Position numbers and translations under genes: made by a program. 64,000 nt of DNA, taken from assembly GCA_963766295.1 (NCBI GenBank), contig CAVXYW010000002.1, forward strand, positions 1,240,001-1,304,000. The letters run 5' to 3'. Origin of the DNA: JBBDRJ01 sp963766295. GTDB taxonomy: Bacteria; Actinomycetota; JAICYB01. The notes beneath the pieces are model-generated. The model ran no database searches. It saw nothing but the letters and a program-made list of their open reading frames with translations, and had not been told where the DNA came from. Shown piece by piece: positions 16,798 to 25,424 of the stretch. Positions within the stretch are counted from its first letter, which is position 1; the number at the start of each line of letters is the position of its first letter.

Positions 16798-17520
16798 TCA
16801 GCCGGTTCGAGCGGCTTCCATCGCGAGCGACTCGTCGACATACAACCGTGCCTCTTGAAGGAGCTCGGCTGCAATCTCTCGCGCCGTCTTGCTAAACAGC
16901 GAATCCGCCGCGCGTTGCACGCTTTGGAACGCGGAGCGAAATGCCGCGGCGCGGGGCGATCCACCATTTGCCGCCGCGGTCGCCTTGTCCTCTTCGATGA
17001 ACTGCGGTGTGTTCGTTCGAAGAACGACGACCTTCCGGACTCCCTCGACGTCGATCAGCGCGAGCATGTCCGCGTCGTAGAAGAGCTGCTCGATCTTGCC
17101 TTCAGGAGGCGGGTGGTGGATGTGTTCCCCCGTTTTCTCCGTGTACTTCTTCGTCTCCTCTTCGATGAAAGGCGGCGGACCCATGTGGCAGAGGATGCCT
17201 CGCTCGACCGCGGCAATGAAGTCTTGTTCCTTTCCCATCTCGCGAAGCTTGTTAGATGCGATCTCCGCGCCTTCCTCAGCATGTTTCATGAGATGCGCAT
17301 CGGCCTTGGCAACGTCGTGAAGTATCGCGATCGTTTTGATCAACATGTATTCGTCCTCGCTGAGCTCCTCGCCCTTGGCGATCGCGTCGACGTGAGCGAG
17401 GACCCGGAAGTTGTGCTCGTTCAGTGCACCAACGACGTCCGACGGTTTGCCGCTCTGGATGTACCGGAGCGTGACGAAGAGGATGAGGTCCTCTAGCTCC
17501 TTAGTGGTTATCGCGCCCAT
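16798..17520 (-). CDS. HD-domain metal-dependent phosphohydrolase
   Basis: 240 residues from the ATG at 17520; the frame stays open to a GTG at 17568 and neither start has a clear ribosome-binding site. HD signature: HNFRVLAHVDAI, then IKTIAILHDVAKAD with the His-Asp pair near residue 82, then LMKHAEEGAEIA and ILCHMG as further His ligands. Such proteins hydrolyse phosphate esters or nucleotides with a di-metal centre. The later part predicts a small alpha-helical domain (ARTG end). It lies convergent with tRNA-Arg. The substrate is unknown. Confidence 0.7.
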   Translation of the reverse strand: MGAITTKELEDLILFVTLRYIQSGKPSDVVGALNEHNFRVLAHVDAIAKGEELSEDEYMLIKTIAILHDVAKADAHLMKHAEEGAEIASNKLREMGKEQDFIAAVERGILCHMGPPPFIEEETKKYTEKTGEHIHHPPPEGKIEQLFYDADMLALIDVEGVRKVVVLRTNTPQFIEEDKATAAANGGSPRAAAFRSAFQSVQRAADSLFSKTAREIAAELLQEARLYVDESLAMEAARTG

Positions 17521-17611
17521 CGGCCCCTGTACCCCCAGCTGCTCCCCTTGTGGCGTTTTACGGTACACGACTGCCCGGGCCGGGTCATCGTTGCACTTGG
17601 GCCAAAAGAGC

Positions 17612-17650
17612 AGACCGAGGGCCGAAGCGCCCCTCTTCGACCCTCGGTCT
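17612..17650 (-). terminator. probable intrinsic terminator after the secreted-protein gene
   Basis: A long imperfect palindrome just downstream of the gene ending at 17674. Arms 17612-17621 and 17641-17650 pair perfectly (AGACCGAGGG/CCCTCGGTCT), then after one C.A mismatch CGAAG/CTTCG close a 7-nt loop. On the minus strand the stem is followed by GCTCTTTTGG, a short T-run, fitting rho-independent termination before the HD gene. Confidence 0.6.
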
Positions 17651-17673
17651 ACCGAACAGCTATTACTTGGGCC

Positions 17674-18267
17674 CTACCCCCTGCAGATCAGCTTCACTAA
17701 GTCGAAACGGTTCAGCGGCTTGGGTACCTGCCGCGGAGCGGAACCGATCAGCGCTAGCACACCGCAAGCATCCGCAAGACTCGGGCGTACTGGAGCCAGC
17801 TGAGCGGCAGCCTGCTTGAGGATCGGGTTGATCGTGTCGTAGATCTGCTTGCCATATTGCTTGTCGAGGTCATCGAATCCGCGGTCGGCCGGGCCTCGGC
17901 TCTGTGCGGCCGCGCAGAGAATGAAGAGAGGCGTAGCGGCGAAACCCGGGCTTACGGGCAGGGTCCCTCCCGCCACTGCGACGACGAGGAATACCGAACC
18001 GCTCGTGGAGCAGGCCGGCCGAAGCGCCCAGCCGATGCCGTTGACGGTCGGGCGGCCTTCATTGGCGGCCTGTATCAGGATCGGGACAACGGTGTCCTGG
18101 ATGGTGTGTAACGCGTCCGTGACCTCCGGAGGAACCTCCGGAAGGGCGGGCACCTGGGCCCGCGCCGGAACCGTCGATGCAAACAGCAAAGCCGCTACGG
18201 CCATGGCCATCGCGGCCACAAAGCGCGTTCTACTCCCCACGGAGGGGCGTTCTCGCAGGGTCTTCAT
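17674..18267 (-). CDS. secreted protein of unknown function
   Basis: 197 residues from an ATG at 18267 preceded by AAGGGGAC; the frame stays open to 18348 but the internal start gives a proper signal peptide. Signal: basic n-region (KTLRERPSVGSRTR), hydrophobic core (FVAAMAMAVAALLFAS), cleavage near PARAQ. The mature part has four Cys (ACST, LCAAA, ACGVL, ICRG), which could form two disulfides, and the segment IQDTVVPILIQAANEGRP followed by a hydrophobic stretch. I do not recognise a family. It is separated by 141 bp from the histidine kinase upstream. Confidence 0.65.
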   Translation of the reverse strand: MKTLRERPSVGSRTRFVAAMAMAVAALLFASTVPARAQVPALPEVPPEVTDALHTIQDTVVPILIQAANEGRPTVNGIGWALRPACSTSGSVFLVVAVAGGTLPVSPGFAATPLFILCAAAQSRGPADRGFDDLDKQYGKQIYDTINPILKQAAAQLAPVRPSLADACGVLALIGSAPRQVPKPLNRFDLVKLICRG

Positions 18268-18407
18268 TACGTCCCCTTGGTCCGCGGCCGGTCCCCGACG
18301 GCCCGGCCTCATTAGATATACGAATAGAGCCTCGAAACCTTTCAGCAACTAAACGAGGCTGCAAGGCCCTGGGGAACTATTCGACGGCACGCTGGGTCGC
18401 CGGGGGG

Positions 18408-19781
18408 CTACGGGGCAGCAGGCGTCCCAGCGAAGCGCTTGGGGATCCGGAAGCCGAAGGTGCTCCCCTTCCCAAGAGCGCTCTGCACCCAGATGGATCC
18501 TCCGTGGAGCTCGACGAACCTCTTGGCCAACGGGAGGCCGAGCCCCGTCCCCTCCTGCTCGCCCACCGCGGGCGTCTTGGCTCGGGTGAACTCCTCGAAG
18601 ATCCGCACTTGGTCCTCGGGGCTGATCCCGGCGCCGGTGTCGCTGACCGTCACCTCGATCTCGTCTTCGGCGGACCTTGCCGACAGCTCGATACGCCCGC
18701 CCGGCGGTGTGAACTTCACTGCATTGGAAAGGAGATTGAAAACGACCTGCCTTATCTTCCGTTCGTCCGCGTCGATCCAGCCGACATCCGGAGCAACCGA
18801 CAGGACGAGCTCGACGCCGGCAGACTCGGCCCGCTCGGTGACTACGCGGATCCAGGAACTCAGCACTTCACTCATAGCGAATCTCGATAGCTCCAGCTCG
18901 TAATGACCGGCTTCAACCCTTGCGATGTCCAAGACATCGTTGATCAAAGCGAGAAGGTGCCTGCCCGATGTTCGAATGTCGGCCACATACTCACGCTGCC
19001 TATCGCTCAAGTCGCCGGCCATGCCCTCCTCGAGTACGTCAGAGAAACCGATGATCGCGTTCAGCGGTGTGCGCAGCTCATGCGACATGTTGGCTAGGAA
19101 AGCGGACTTGTGACCGCTAACGATCTCGAGCTCAACGCGTGCGCGTTCGGCGTCCTGGCGCGCCTCGTGTTCGAGGCGCGCCAGGACGCGAACTCGTTCC
19201 ACGAGCCAAGCAGCAGCGCCGGCGCTGATGGTCATCACACCCATGAGAACTATCCAGCCCGAGACGTTCGCGTTTCCAAGCTGACTGTTGCGCTCCATCA
19301 CCAGAGCGATAGCCGTACCGATGTAGACCAGATGGAGCAAGAGCGGAACGATCCGGAACATCATCGCCAGGACGGTCCCGACGCCGATGTAGCTCAAGAG
19401 CGCAAAGACGAAAACGTCCCCGGCTTCATAGGCCGCCAGAAACAACGCGGTGTTTACCAGAATCGCGCCGACGTGAACGAACCAAAGGGGCAAGCGCGTC
19501 GCGAAGGGGAAGATCAAGAGCGCGAGAAGAGCGCCGCCGCCGGCTATTAGGGCAACACGACCGACCTCATAGCCGGGGATCTCGATGCCAAGCGCGAAGT
19601 TGGCGACGGAGGCGACAACAGCCACCATCCCGAGTGCGATACCAACGCTTCCGGCAAGTCGCATGATCCGCGCCCGGTTCTCCGGATCGTTGGCTCCGCC
19701 GATGCCCTCGAGGTTGCGAACTCCCCAGGCTTCGGCCTCGAGAAACTGAAGGAGACTTCGTCTCCCTTGCCCGTTGGTCAA
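18408..19781 (-). CDS. membrane-bound sensor histidine kinase
   Basis: 457 residues from a TTG at 19781 that overlaps the stop of the response-regulator/cyclase gene (TTGA); the open frame extends to 19931 without family sequence. About six N-terminal membrane helices (residues 40-205) are followed by a helical linker, then HisKA with KSAFLANMSHELRTPLNAIIG (phospho-His) and HATPase_c with the N box LLSNAVKFTPPGG, G1 VSDTGAGISPEDQ and G2 GTGLGLPLAK. Coupling to the double-receiver cyclase makes that its likely partner. A perfect 17-bp inverted repeat lies in the linker region. Confidence 0.88.
   Translation of the reverse strand: MTNGQGRRSLLQFLEAEAWGVRNLEGIGGANDPENRARIMRLAGSVGIALGMVAVVASVANFALGIEIPGYEVGRVALIAGGGALLALLIFPFATRLPLWFVHVGAILVNTALFLAAYEAGDVFVFALLSYIGVGTVLAMMFRIVPLLLHLVYIGTAIALVMERNSQLGNANVSGWIVLMGVMTISAGAAAWLVERVRVLARLEHEARQDAERARVELEIVSGHKSAFLANMSHELRTPLNAIIGFSDVLEEGMAGDLSDRQREYVADIRTSGRHLLALINDVLDIARVEAGHYELELSRFAMSEVLSSWIRVVTERAESAGVELVLSVAPDVGWIDADERKIRQVVFNLLSNAVKFTPPGGRIELSARSAEDEIEVTVSDTGAGISPEDQVRIFEEFTRAKTPAVGEQEGTGLGLPLAKRFVELHGGSIWVQSALGKGSTFGFRIPKRFAGTPAAP
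19146..19193. repeat. long perfect inverted repeat inside the histidine-kinase gene
   Basis: Arms 19151-19167 (CGTCCTGGCGCGCCTCG) and 19172-19188 are exact reverse complements around a 4-nt loop. GTTCG at 19145-19149 and CGAAC at 19189-19193 extend the stem by 5 bp with one bulged base. It encodes the helical segment VLARLEHEARQDAERA between the membrane part and HisKA. Confidence 0.85.
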
Positions 19782-21280
19782 GACTTCAAACCGACGACAC
19801 TCCAGGCTTGGACAGGTGTTGCGAAGCCCTTCAACGTCAGATCGGACATCGGTTCGGCTTCGATCAGATCCTCGACTTCGGCGTAAGCACGCTGCCCGAT
19901 GAGGATCTGTCCGTCGGCGGCTTCGTCGCACAGACGCGACGCAAGGTTGACCGCGCTTCCTACGGCGGCGTAGTCACGACGGCCCTCGAATCCCATCTCG
20001 CCGAGCGTTGCGAACCCGTACGAGATACCCATACCGAAGCCGAGAACATGTCCTTGCCGCCGCCATCTGTCGGTTACCGTTGCCATCGATTCGCGGACGG
20101 CAAGTGCCATACGGACGGCCCGCGTCGCCGGGTCGGGACAAGGGATCGGATCGTTGAAGAACACCATTACCCCGTCGCCCGCGAAGTGTCCGACGGTGGC
20201 GTCGAACTCGCGGACGAGGCGTCCGATCTCTTCGTGATACTCGCGCAACGCAACAACGGCCTCTTCGGGCTCGACGCTGCCGGCAAATGCCGTGAACCCG
20301 CGAAGGTCGCAGAACATGATCGCGATCTCGCGACGATGGATCGCCAACGCGCCGCTGTGTCCTTCATTGAGGATCACGTCCGCGACCTGAGGTGAAAGGA
20401 ATCGCTGGAGCCGTCGCAGGTGTTCGACCTCTTCGACCTGTGAGGCAACACGCGCTTGGAGCGTGCGATTCAGCTCTGCCAACTCCTTGGCTTGCGCCTC
20501 GAGCTGGTTCTGGAACTCCTTGACCTTTACCAAGGAACGAACGCGAGCGAGCAGCTCAGCTTTGTTGAAAGGCTTGAAAACGAAATCGTCGGCTCCATTC
20601 TCGAGTGCACGAAGCCGTTCGGCTCCAACCGACGAAGTCACCATGATCACGGGGAGAGTTGCGGTCTCGGGATCGGCTCGCAATGTGCGACACACCTCGT
20701 AGCCGTTCATCCCCGGCATCTCGATATCGAGCAGCACCAGATGCGGACGCTCCTTGGCCACGAGCTCCAGTGCTTCGGCCCCCGAAGACGCCGGTATAAC
20801 CGCATAACCACTAGGGACGAGGATCGCCTCAAGCAGCCGGACGTTGGCCGGGGTGTCGTCCACAACGAGAAGCTTCGGGCGCTGATCGGAGTTGGTCGAT
20901 TCGACCATCCGTGTGCCGAGGTAGAGGGACACCTGATTGGCGAACTCTTTCACGTCGATCGGTTTGGACAGGTATCCGTCGAAGCCCGCTCGCAGCAGCC
21001 GGTCGCGATCGCCGGTCATTGCAAGAGCGGTCACGGCGACCACGGGGATGCCGGCGGTCAGTGAGTCCTGGCGCAGCTCGCGAAGCGTGTGGAGACCGTC
21101 CTGGTCGGGAAGCCCGATGTCCATGAGTATCAGATCCGGACCGCGTCCGCGGGCCATAGCGATGCCTTCGACCGCCGTCGCGGCCTCGAGCACGTTGTAT
21201 CCCGCATAGCCGAGCACGTCGGAAACGAGCTTGCGGTTCTTCTCGTTGTCCTCGACTACGAGGATCAGTTCGCCCGGCAC
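19778..21280 (-). CDS. double-receiver response regulator with class III adenylate/guanylate cyclase output
   Basis: 500 residues. Receiver 1 (residues 3-120): LVVEDNEKN, phospho-Asp in LILMDIGLPDQDG, Lys in YLSKPID. Receiver 2 (residues 133-250): LLVVDDTPANVRLL, HLVLLDIEMPGMNG, VFKPFNKAELLAR. A coiled coil (residues 255-305: FQNQLEAQAKELAELNRTLQ) leads to the cyclase (residues 315-500): AIMFCDLRGFTAFAG, VGHFAGDGVMVFFNDP (metal Asp residues), YAAVGSAVNLASRLC. The product would be cAMP or cGMP under two-component control. It is coupled to the histidine kinase by a TTGA overlap. Confidence 0.9.
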   Translation of the reverse strand: MPGELILVVEDNEKNRKLVSDVLGYAGYNVLEAATAVEGIAMARGRGPDLILMDIGLPDQDGLHTLRELRQDSLTAGIPVVAVTALAMTGDRDRLLRAGFDGYLSKPIDVKEFANQVSLYLGTRMVESTNSDQRPKLLVVDDTPANVRLLEAILVPSGYAVIPASSGAEALELVAKERPHLVLLDIEMPGMNGYEVCRTLRADPETATLPVIMVTSSVGAERLRALENGADDFVFKPFNKAELLARVRSLVKVKEFQNQLEAQAKELAELNRTLQARVASQVEEVEHLRRLQRFLSPQVADVILNEGHSGALAIHRREIAIMFCDLRGFTAFAGSVEPEEAVVALREYHEEIGRLVREFDATVGHFAGDGVMVFFNDPIPCPDPATRAVRMALAVRESMATVTDRWRRQGHVLGFGMGISYGFATLGEMGFEGRRDYAAVGSAVNLASRLCDEAADGQILIGQRAYAEVEDLIEAEPMSDLTLKGFATPVQAWSVVGLKS

Positions 21281-21442
21281 CGTCCCACCCAGTCTCGAAG
21301 GAGCGATCCGTCCCCAAATCGCAAACGGGGTTCAGTCTACGAAGACGCTCGCGGGTGACAACGCCGAACGGCACAAGAGGGCCGCCACGAGGCCGCTGAT
21401 TCCGTAGTCTTTAGGCCAGCAGCTCGAACAGCTTCGGAACGT

Positions 21443-21518
21443 GGTGGCCGTAGCTCAGCTTGGTTAGAGCGCCTGACTGTGGCTCAGGAGGTCGGGGGTT
21501 CAAGTCCCCTCGGCCACC
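21443..21518 (+). tRNA. tRNA-His (anticodon GUG)
   Basis: A 76-nt cloverleaf including the extra G-1 (21443) that pairs with discriminator C73 (21518), the tRNA-His identity pair. The acceptor stem GTGGCCG pairs with CGGCCAC. The anticodon arm CCTGA-CTGTGGC-TCAGG carries GTG. The 3' part is antisense to the last codons of the coiled-coil gene. Confidence 0.96.
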
Positions 21519-24460
21519 CCATCGGCGATCTTCTTCAGGACGTCCGTGATCCTCTTCGTCCGACGGCCCGCCCCGCCCCTTACATTCCTTCTCGGTTTCG
21601 GCTTCTCGTCCTTCGGCTCATCTCCATCTCCGAGCTCTTCGACCTCAAAGATCGGCCGCTGCTCAGGCTCGCTTGGCTCGGGAGGCGGATCTAGCCGGAC
21701 GGGTTCGCTTGGTGCCACGACTTCGGTCTCAGGTGTCTCTTCCCCGGTTGCTCCCGACATCTCATCGATGGCGGGCGCTGTGCGTCCTAAGGGTGGGGCG
21801 GGCGTGCGCTCGTCTCTCGGAGGTGGAGGCTCGGGAGTGAAAACTTGCCCCAGCACCTCTTGGGCGCGCCGAGTCTCTTCCAGCGCGTTGAAGGCGCGGC
21901 GCTGCGCTTCCTCCAGGACGCCGCGCTCGCGCTGGATCTGGTCCCTCAAGTCCTGGTTGGCCTCTTCTTGCGTACTCAGCGCTCCTTGCAGCTCCTGGAT
22001 ATCCATATGCGCGCGACGCAAACCGGCTGCTTGTGCTTCCAGCTCGGCCATCGCTTCGTCCCGCACGGCTTGTTCGCTGATCTGGTGATCGCGACGAGCT
22101 TGGTCCAGCGTTTGCTGCGCGAGGAGCTTGGCTTCGGCGGCTTGCTCGGCCAATCGCTTCGCAGACTCACGGGCTTCGGCTTGGACCTCCTCGGCGCGTG
22201 TCTGGGACTCAGCATGGAGCGCGTTCATCTGTGATTGATGCTCGAGGATCGCGCGGTCCAACTCTTCGACTATCTGTTGTTTCTCGGCGCTTAGCGCGTC
22301 GATCACTTGTTGATTCGCGGTGGTCAGGTATTCGATCTCTTGTTGTTTCTCGGCGATCGCTTGCTGCTGCGCGGTGGTCAGGTATTCGATCTCTTGTTGT
22401 TTCTCGGCGGCCAACTGCTCTGCGAGTGCTTCGGCAGCCGCACGTCCAGTGGTTTCCCGATCGAAACGCTCGAGCGCGTCGTCGGCTCGCGCGTTTGTGC
22501 GCTGCAGAGCTTCACGCTCTGCGGCCAGCTCCTCACGGAGTTCGGACTCGCGGGACTCGATCTCTCGAAGTGAGTTTTCAAGATCTTCCTTCTTAAGGCG
22601 TGCCGCCGTCGCCGCGTCCTCGCGCTCGAGACGGACTTGGGCCGCTGCTTCCTCGTGCGACCGGCGTTCCTCGAGCAACCGGTTCTGGTGGAGCTCTCGC
22701 TGGTCGAGTAGCTCCCTGTGCGAGAGGTCGGTGAGTTCGCGTTCTCTGCTTTCAAGCGCAAACTGAGCTTGTTCGCGCAGCGTCGACTCCAACGCTGTTT
22801 GCGCCTGCAGGGCCCTCGTCAGGATCTGCTCTTCGTGAAGCTTCTGAGCCTCAAACCTTTCGCTTGATTGGCGGACCTGTTCTTCGGCCTGCATGCGGGC
22901 GCCCAGTTCGCGCTCGGCGTGCGCGATGGCTTCGGTTAGCGCTTGATGCTCCGTATCCAGTTGCTCGGTCAGTTCACGTTCGCGTGCGAGTTGCGTCGCG
23001 ACCGTTTGCCGGAGTTCTTCGGCCTGCCGTTCGGCCTGCTGTAACGCACCGCGATCACGCTCCGCACGAGCCACTGCTTCGGCGACGACCTCCTGGCCTT
23101 CGCGTCCCTTCTCGATCAGTGATTGCTCACGTGCACGCGATTCGGTCAGTGCCTGATGTGCCTCGGTTACCTGGCGTTCAACCTGCTCGCGCGCACCGCG
23201 CTCGCGCTCCGCTTCGGTCAGTGCCTCTTGTAGTGAGGCGCGGATGTCATTCGCTTGTCCGATGAGTTCAGATTCGCGTCGCTCGAAAGCCTCTCTGGCC
23301 TCGTGTAGTCGCGATTGCAGCCCGAGGTGCGATTCTTCGTGAAGCTCGCGCTCTCGCGCCTCGAGTGACTGCCTTGCATCTTCACGCAGGCGCGCTTCTA
23401 GCTCCTCGTGTGCAAGCCGAGTCTCGGTGCGCAATGTCTCTTCACGTGCGGCAAGCTCGCTAGCGCTCTGCTCGCGAAGTGCTTCGAGCCGCGCCGCGTT
23501 GTCCGCGCGCGCCTGAGCGATGGCTTGCTCCGCGCGCGAGCGCTCCTGACTGATCGTGTCGCGGTGCTCTTCGGCAAGTGCTGAAAGCTCCTGAACCCGT
23601 AGATCGCGCTCGCGCAATTCCTCGATCAGCTTCACTTCGCGCAGCTCTGCTTCCTTCAGTTCTTGTTCGTGAACGAGCTGCGCGCGACGTGCCCTTTCCT
23701 CGAGCTCGCGCTCGTGCGCCGATCTCTGCACCTGCAGCTGCTCGAGCATGACCTGCTGGTGTTTCTCGGTCTCCTGACGGATCCGGTCGCGCGCGGCGCG
23801 CTCGATCGACTCGCGCGAGGCTTCCGCTTCCTCTCGCAGCTGCTCCGCGAGCTCCCACTGCGCGGCCCGAGCCTCCTGCGCGCCCTCGTCCGCACGTTGG
23901 GCGCGGCTCAGCGCTGCCTGCTCACGCGCTGAGGCTTGCTCGGCGGTTTTCTTCAGGGACGCCAGCTGTTCGGAGAGCTCGGCCTCCTTCACTGCAAACT
24001 CTTCATGAGCTCGCTCGAGGATCTGCTCGTGGTCGCGGTACGCCTGCTCCAGGACGCGAGACTCACGCTCCTCGAGCTCGGTACTGAGCTGCTGCCGAAG
24101 GGTGTCTTCGACACCCTCTCGATCTCCCCGAGCTTGCTTGCGAAGCTCGACCTCGCGTTCGTGCAGCTCACGACGTGCGAGCTCCCTGACGACGTCTACG
24201 CGCGCATCGAATTCCGCCCGCGACTTCTTCAGCTCGGCTTCGAGCACTTGAAGCCGTTGCTCGAGCGCTATGCGCTTCTCATCGCCCTGCGAGGAAGGGG
24301 GGTCGTGAGGCGGCCCAGACGCCACAGCGGCGCCCTTCCCGTTGGGTGCCGATTGGCGCCGTCTAGTCCATCTGCGAGATTCGGCCATGTCCAGTGGTTG
24401 TTGTGGTTCCCGATCGTCCCCGACTACGTCCGACCACCATAGTGACAACCTCGGCAACAA
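21500..24460 (-). CDS. very large coiled-coil protein, unknown function
   Basis: Up to 986 residues (or 962 if the ATG at 24388, MAESRRWTRRRQ, is the start; neither start has a clear ribosome-binding site). A basic N-terminus is followed by about 750 residues rich in Glu, Arg, Gln and Leu with heptad-like spacing, so a long alpha-helical coiled coil without signal peptide or membrane segment. An 18-residue unit (AEKQQEIEYLTTAxQQxI) occurs twice in tandem. The last ~130 residues switch to Pro/Glu-rich disorder and end in a basic patch (KPKPRRNVRGGAGRRTKRI). It may be a cytoskeletal or scaffold protein; I recognise no family. Its stop codon lies opposite tRNA-His. Confidence 0.7.
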   Translation of the reverse strand: MLPRLSLWWSDVVGDDREPQQPLDMAESRRWTRRRQSAPNGKGAAVASGPPHDPPSSQGDEKRIALEQRLQVLEAELKKSRAEFDARVDVVRELARRELHEREVELRKQARGDREGVEDTLRQQLSTELEERESRVLEQAYRDHEQILERAHEEFAVKEAELSEQLASLKKTAEQASAREQAALSRAQRADEGAQEARAAQWELAEQLREEAEASRESIERAARDRIRQETEKHQQVMLEQLQVQRSAHERELEERARRAQLVHEQELKEAELREVKLIEELRERDLRVQELSALAEEHRDTISQERSRAEQAIAQARADNAARLEALREQSASELAAREETLRTETRLAHEELEARLREDARQSLEARERELHEESHLGLQSRLHEAREAFERRESELIGQANDIRASLQEALTEAERERGAREQVERQVTEAHQALTESRAREQSLIEKGREGQEVVAEAVARAERDRGALQQAERQAEELRQTVATQLARERELTEQLDTEHQALTEAIAHAERELGARMQAEEQVRQSSERFEAQKLHEEQILTRALQAQTALESTLREQAQFALESRERELTDLSHRELLDQRELHQNRLLEERRSHEEAAAQVRLEREDAATAARLKKEDLENSLREIESRESELREELAAEREALQRTNARADDALERFDRETTGRAAAEALAEQLAAEKQQEIEYLTTAQQQAIAEKQQEIEYLTTANQQVIDALSAEKQQIVEELDRAILEHQSQMNALHAESQTRAEEVQAEARESAKRLAEQAAEAKLLAQQTLDQARRDHQISEQAVRDEAMAELEAQAAGLRRAHMDIQELQGALSTQEEANQDLRDQIQRERGVLEEAQRRAFNALEETRRAQEVLGQVFTPEPPPPRDERTPAPPLGRTAPAIDEMSGATGEETPETEVVAPSEPVRLDPPPEPSEPEQRPIFEVEELGDGDEPKDEKPKPRRNVRGGAGRRTKRITDVLKKIADGVAEGT
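22317..22409. repeat. two 39-bp direct repeats at 54-bp period in the coiled-coil gene
   Basis: 22317-22355 and 22371-22409 are identical over 39 bases with a 54-bp period, encoding tandem 18-residue units. This is a recent in-frame duplication consistent with coiled-coil repeat expansion. Confidence 0.85.
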
Positions 24461-24529
24461 AAAGCCCGGAACAGCCGAAAACCATCCCGATGGCTAGGCT
24501 GGTCCCCTTTTCTTGGAGGCGCGGCGAGC

Positions 24530-24928
24530 ATGCGAACGCACGAGATCGAGATCGACACCGCCGGACGGGAGCTCATCGATCTCACCGATGAGCTGCGGAA
24601 CTTCTGCACAGGTCAGGGCGACGGACTCGCCAACATATTCGTCCCTCATGCAACTGCCGGCTTAGCGGTGATCGAACTCGGAGACGGAAGCGAGCCCGAC
24701 TTCGCCGAGATGCTCGAGAAGTTGCTCCCCAAGGATCGTTCCTACAACCACCACCATGGGTCTCCCGGACACGGAGCGGATCATCTGCTCCCGACGGTGT
24801 TCGCTCCGTCCCTCGTTGTTCCGGTTACAGACGGCAAGCCCCGACTCGGCACTTGGCAGCACGTCGTTCTCGTCGACAGGAACGCCGACAACAAGATCCG
24901 GCGCGTCCTGTTCAGCCTGCTGTCATGA
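24530..24928 (+). CDS. YjbQ/UPF0047 family protein
   Basis: 132 residues with the family pattern: VPHATAGLAVIELGD near residues 38-52, the metal-binding run NHHHGSPGHGADHLLP near residues 73-88, then LGTWQHVVLVD near residues 106-116. YjbQ proteins carry a conserved His site and some show thiamine-phosphate synthase activity in vitro; the cellular role is unclear. It overlaps the next gene by ATGA. Confidence 0.88.
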   Translation: MRTHEIEIDTAGRELIDLTDELRNFCTGQGDGLANIFVPHATAGLAVIELGDGSEPDFAEMLEKLLPKDRSYNHHHGSPGHGADHLLPTVFAPSLVVPVTDGKPRLGTWQHVVLVDRNADNKIRRVLFSLLS

Positions 24929-25386
24929 CTTCACCCGTCGTCATCGAGTATTCGACCGAACTGCCCGGACCTTCCGGCGTTGTGTGGGAACTGCTCACCG
25001 ACTGGGAACACCAAGGTGACTGGATGCTCGAAGCCAGCGACTTCGAAGTTGTCACGCCTCATCGCACCGGCATCGGAGTGGAAGCAGAAGCCACGGTCCG
25101 GATCGGCGGCATCAGTACGCGCGATCGGATCCGCGTTGACGCGTGGGAGCCCGAACGTCATCTGGGGATCGTCCACCTTGGATGGGTCGGAGGTCGTGGA
25201 GATCTTCGTCTCACTCCGATGGGTGACACCACGCGTGTCGATTGGCGCGAAGAGCTGCGCCCGCCGCTCGGCTTACTGGGGGCGCTCGGGATGAAGCTCT
25301 TCCGGCCGCTGATGGCTCGCGTCTTCCGCCGCGACCTCGAGGTGCTCGCGAAACTCGTGTCGTCACGTGTGGAGGGCGGCGCGTAA
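24925..25386 (+). CDS. SRPBCC (START/polyketide cyclase-like) family protein
   Basis: 153 residues from the ATG at 24925 overlapping the YjbQ stop; the longer upstream frame to 24853 is antisense-like. The pattern is VVIEYSTELPGPSGVVWELLTDWEHQGDW at the N-terminus, then a beta-sheet with RDRIRVDAWEPERHLGIVH and GDTTRVDWREEL, ending in an amphipathic helix (KLFRPLMARVFRRDLEVLAKLV). Such helix-grip folds bind hydrophobic ligands. The ligand is unknown. Confidence 0.78.
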   Translation: MTSPVVIEYSTELPGPSGVVWELLTDWEHQGDWMLEASDFEVVTPHRTGIGVEAEATVRIGGISTRDRIRVDAWEPERHLGIVHLGWVGGRGDLRLTPMGDTTRVDWREELRPPLGLLGALGMKLFRPLMARVFRRDLEVLAKLVSSRVEGGA

Positions 25387-25424
25387 CGACGCTTCGTTGT
25401 GGGACAAGTACCCTAAGTACTCAT

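Noticed and set aside
21546..24442. Many long plus-strand open frames opposite the coiled-coil gene
   Set aside because: They are Ser/Arg or Leu/Arg-rich shadows caused by the Glu/Arg/Gln-rich minus-strand gene; no starts, motifs or family likeness.
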